The notes under the pieces were generated by a model. The model did no database searches. It was not told the DNA's origin and saw nothing but the letters and a program-made list of their open reading frames with translations. Both the position numbers and the translations under genes were made by a program. Positions 5,745 through 7,534 of a stretch of DNA of 7,534 bases are shown piece by piece. The stretch's first letter is position 1; every line of letters starts with the position of its first letter. This DNA is from Acidobacteriota bacterium (GTDB lineage Bacteria > Acidobacteriota > Vicinamibacteria > Vicinamibacterales > UBA8438), in contig DQEK01000400.1 of NCBI GenBank assembly GCA_003533545.1, positions 1 to 7,534 of the forward strand, read 5' to 3'.

Positions 5745-6926
5745 ATGACCGTTACGCGGCGTGAATTCTTAGGCGCGGGAGCGGCACTCGCCGGCGCTAG
5801 AACAGTGCATGGCTTCCCTGCGATTGCTCAGCGCCGAGCGCTTAGGGTTGGGGTCTTTGTCAGCGAAGTGGACGCACAGGGGGTGGATGAACTGGTTGGA
5901 CCTTACGTCTCGCAGATGCGGGTCGGTCTCGAACTCGCGGCGTCTGAGATCAATGCGATGGGCGGTGTGCTGGGAAGGTCCGTGGAGTTCGTATACCGCG
6001 ATGACGGGGGTAGCCCACCATCCCAGGCCGCTACAGAGGCACTTCTCGATAACGAGGGTTGCGAGGCTATCGTCAGTGGGTTCCCCATGGCGTCTCCGAG
6101 AGTACTCACCGCCCGGATGAATGCGTCGACCGCGTCGGTCCCCTTGGTGCATGGGTTTTGGACCGACGGCTCGTATTGCAGTCCAGTCGTGAAAAATTTT
6201 GGTCCGACGGCAAGGCAGATCGTCCCGTCGATACGAGCCTATCTGTCCGATGATGTGCAATCGCGGCCTTTCTCGATTTCGAACTGGACCCCGTCGGGGC
6301 GAAGGGTCTCGGAGTATCTGTACGGCGCGCTCGGCGGTGCTCACACTGGGGACGCATTGGTCACGACTCCCGTGTTGGGAAATCATCCTGGCGAATACCA
6401 CGGCGTGATGCGATGGGCACATGAGATGGAGTCCAGCATTATCTGGAACGCCGATCCACGACCCTACGCGGTCAATGCCGTCAATCAGGCGGTCGCACTG
6501 GGTATCGCAGACGGCAAAACCTTTGCCCACCTCGACTTCAGCGAATGGCAGGCGTCTCAGTTGGTGCATGGCGCATCGATCATCACGTGTGTCCCGTTTG
6601 TCGCCAGCGACCCAGACCCGGCTGTTCAGGACTTTGTCTCACGAGCCAATGCCATGCCCGGCGGTGAACTTGTCACGCATGTCGCGTTTACCCACTACAA
6701 CGCGTTGATGGCGCTTAAGGCAGCGATGGAACGGTCCGGAGAGGCAAGCGCGGCCGGGGCCCTCGCCGGTCTCGACGGTTTGACGATTCAGACGGCAACA
6801 GGTCCGCTCACCTTGGACGCCGGTGGCTTTCCGACCATGCCGCTGTTCGTCGCAACAGCGGAAGGCGGCGGACAGCTCCAGATGGTCAAAAAAATCGATC
6901 AGCTCGAGTCAGGCGCAACTTGCTAA
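5745..6926 (+). CDS. Tat-exported ABC transporter substrate-binding protein (type I periplasmic binding fold, amide/amino-acid class)
   Basis: The 393-residue protein has a twin-arginine signal, TRREFLGAGAALAG (4-17), with likely cleavage after AIA (26-28). The mature part starts LRVGVFVS (33-40), the first strand of the type I periplasmic binding fold (Leu/Ile/Val- and amide-binding families, including UrtA- and AmiC-like proteins). Typical marks are MRVGLELAASEINAMGG (58-74), followed by VLGR and EFVYRDDGG (81-89); GCEAIVSG (105-112); the loop VPLVHGFWTDGSYCSP (132-147); and the second lobe with WNADPRPYAVNAVNQAV (234-250). Length is normal for the family. It captures a small solute in the periplasm and would hand it to an inner-membrane permease. 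No permease or ATPase gene is within the window, and the downstream gene is unrelated, so it is either an orphan or uses a transporter elsewhere. The mature protein has four Cys (106, 145, 282, 393), and C393 is the final residue. Some members act as ligand sensors rather than transport components. The ligand cannot be read from the sequence. Confidence 0.88.
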   Translation: MTVTRREFLGAGAALAGARTVHGFPAIAQRRALRVGVFVSEVDAQGVDELVGPYVSQMRVGLELAASEINAMGGVLGRSVEFVYRDDGGSPPSQAATEALLDNEGCEAIVSGFPMASPRVLTARMNASTASVPLVHGFWTDGSYCSPVVKNFGPTARQIVPSIRAYLSDDVQSRPFSISNWTPSGRRVSEYLYGALGGAHTGDALVTTPVLGNHPGEYHGVMRWAHEMESSIIWNADPRPYAVNAVNQAVALGIADGKTFAHLDFSEWQASQLVHGASIITCVPFVASDPDPAVQDFVSRANAMPGGELVTHVAFTHYNALMALKAAMERSGEASAAGALAGLDGLTIQTATGPLTLDAGGFPTMPLFVATAEGGGQLQMVKKIDQLESGATC

Positions 6927-6971
6927 CGTCGTGGCTGCTTGAACGCATGCGCTCCTCGGACTCGGGACGGC

Positions 6972-6977
6972 TATACT
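6972..6977 (+). promoter_or_regulatory. Candidate -10 box for the downstream secreted-protein gene
   Basis: TATACT (6972-6977), followed by GA, is a strong -10 hexamer 53 bases before the ATG at 7031. No good -35 lies at 16-18 bases upstream; TTGAAC (6939-6944) is 27 bases away, which is too far. The same TATACTGA octamer occurs ahead of the SnoaL-like gene at 2247-2254. It suggests this gene is transcribed separately from the binding-protein gene. Confidence 0.4.
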
Positions 6978-7001
6978 GAACTTGAACTGGGCGGCATTCT
7001 T

Positions 7002-7026
7002 TGCACTCCCATGTGCAGGTGGAGGA
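7002..7026 (+). promoter_or_regulatory. Leader hairpin and strong ribosome binding site
   Basis: GGAGGA (7021-7026) ends 4 bases before the ATG at 7031 and is the best Shine-Dalgarno in the window. Just upstream TGCAC (7002-7006) pairs with GTGCA (7013-7017) around TCCCAT, leaving the ribosome site unpaired. The short hairpin may be incidental. Confidence 0.5.
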
Positions 7027-7030
7027 ACCG

Positions 7031-7534
7031 ATGAAGATACTTCTGACTCTGGGGCTGTTGATTATCTCAGCGCCCGTCCTGGCCGGCCAGGCGCAAAACG
7101 ACGCCGAGATTCCACGAAACGTGTGGGACCAGCCATCTCTGGAAGGCGTCTGGAACTTCTCGTCCAATGTGCCGATGCAACGGCCCCGGCGGTTCGGTGA
7201 CCGACAGTTCATGACCAACGAGGAAGTGGCGGAGCTTCGGTCCCGATTGGCAGCGGCCGATGCGGCGTCGGACCAGGCGGTGCCCCAACGCCGAGGCGGG
7301 CCAGGCGGCTACAACGACTTCTGGGTGGAAAGTGCGGGCATCACCGATTACTTCCGGACCTCGCATGTTGTGTACCCCACCAATGGCCGGATCCCCGCAC
7401 GTGTGGACGGTGTCGATTCCATCGCCGGCGGTCTCGGGGACGATGTCCGGGGCCAACGACCGGTTCGATTCGTTGTGGGTGGCATCAGCAAGGACGGCCC
7501 CGAAGACCGTGGTCTGTCGGAACGCTGCATCGTT
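7031..7534 (+). CDS. Secreted protein of an uncharacterised, GVWNF/EDRGLSERC-type family (3' end outside window)
   Basis: Open from the ATG at 7031 to the last base (168 codons), so the C-terminus is missing. Residues 1-21 are a signal peptide (MKILLTLGLLIISAPVLAGQA); cleavage after VLA or GQA is plausible. The mature start contains LEGVWNFSS (38-46), then MQRPRRF (49-55), FMTNEEVAEL (60-69), a low-complexity Ala/Asp/Gln/Arg/Gly stretch (73-91), GGYNDFW (92-98), VVYPTNGRIPARV (113-125) and GPEDRGLSERCIV (156-168). I recognise this motif order from secreted proteins of unknown function that are abundant in Acidobacteriota and related environmental genomes; there the ERC segment is followed by further conserved sequence, which would lie beyond the window. 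No catalytic function is established that I know of. The single Cys (166) is in the conserved block. It has its own -10 candidate and strong ribosome site, so is probably not strictly co-transcribed with the binding-protein gene 104 bases upstream. Confidence 0.85.
   Translation, partial: MKILLTLGLLIISAPVLAGQAQNDAEIPRNVWDQPSLEGVWNFSSNVPMQRPRRFGDRQFMTNEEVAELRSRLAAADAASDQAVPQRRGGPGGYNDFWVESAGITDYFRTSHVVYPTNGRIPARVDGVDSIAGGLGDDVRGQRPVRFVVGGISKDGPEDRGLSERCIV

Noticed and set aside
5769..6569. Minus-strand reading frame of 266 codons inside the binding-protein gene
   Set aside because: The opposite strand encodes a clear Tat signal and periplasmic binding fold; the antisense product is Arg-rich with no motif.
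6944..6951. CGCATGCG palindrome between the binding-protein gene and the secreted-protein gene
   Set aside because: A perfect 8-base palindrome, but too short and too common at this GC content to call an operator, and no T-run makes it a terminator.
1..7534. CRISPR array, insertion sequence, prophage or attachment site
   Set aside because: No regularly spaced direct repeats, transposase, integrase or terminal inverted repeats were seen on either strand.

Overview
The window holds five protein genes, most of them exported or envelope-associated. No RNA gene, CRISPR array, transposase or phage gene was seen. GC is fairly high by eye. The gene families point to an Acidobacteriota-like Gram-negative, possibly the Vicinamibacteria lineage: a PQQ-like propeller protein, the sensor-like domain that usually precedes metallo-beta-lactamases in these bacteria, a TonB receptor with a carboxypeptidase-regulatory domain, and the secreted 'GVWNF...EDRxLxERC' family. 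The organism call is inference from remembered families, not a database result.

Layout. (1) 2086 down to 1, minus strand: one uninterrupted reading frame of 695 codons, still open at the window edge. It encodes a signal peptide, a complete PQQ-like beta-propeller and then, across a short Thr-rich linker, the N-terminal domain normally found in secreted MBL-fold hydrolases. (2) 2087-2300: divergent intergenic region with candidate promoters in both directions and a GAAA-loop hairpin. (3) 2301-2702, plus: small SnoaL-like (NTF2 fold) protein. (4) 2951-5395, plus: TonB-dependent outer-membrane receptor with a long leader region. (5) 5396-5744: gap with no firm gene but two weak small reading frames. 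(6) 5745-6926, plus: Tat-exported type I periplasmic substrate-binding protein without permease or ATPase partners in view. (7) 7031-7534, plus: start of a secreted protein of an uncharacterised family, cut by the window end.

How they fit together. The receptor and the substrate-binding protein could act in sequence, outer-membrane uptake then periplasmic capture. The 350-base gap between them and the missing transporter genes make this only a possibility. Nothing proves an operon; each gene seems to have its own leader and ribosome binding site. The most unusual item is the propeller/MBL-associated-domain fusion. I found no evidence for a wholly new defence or mobile system.
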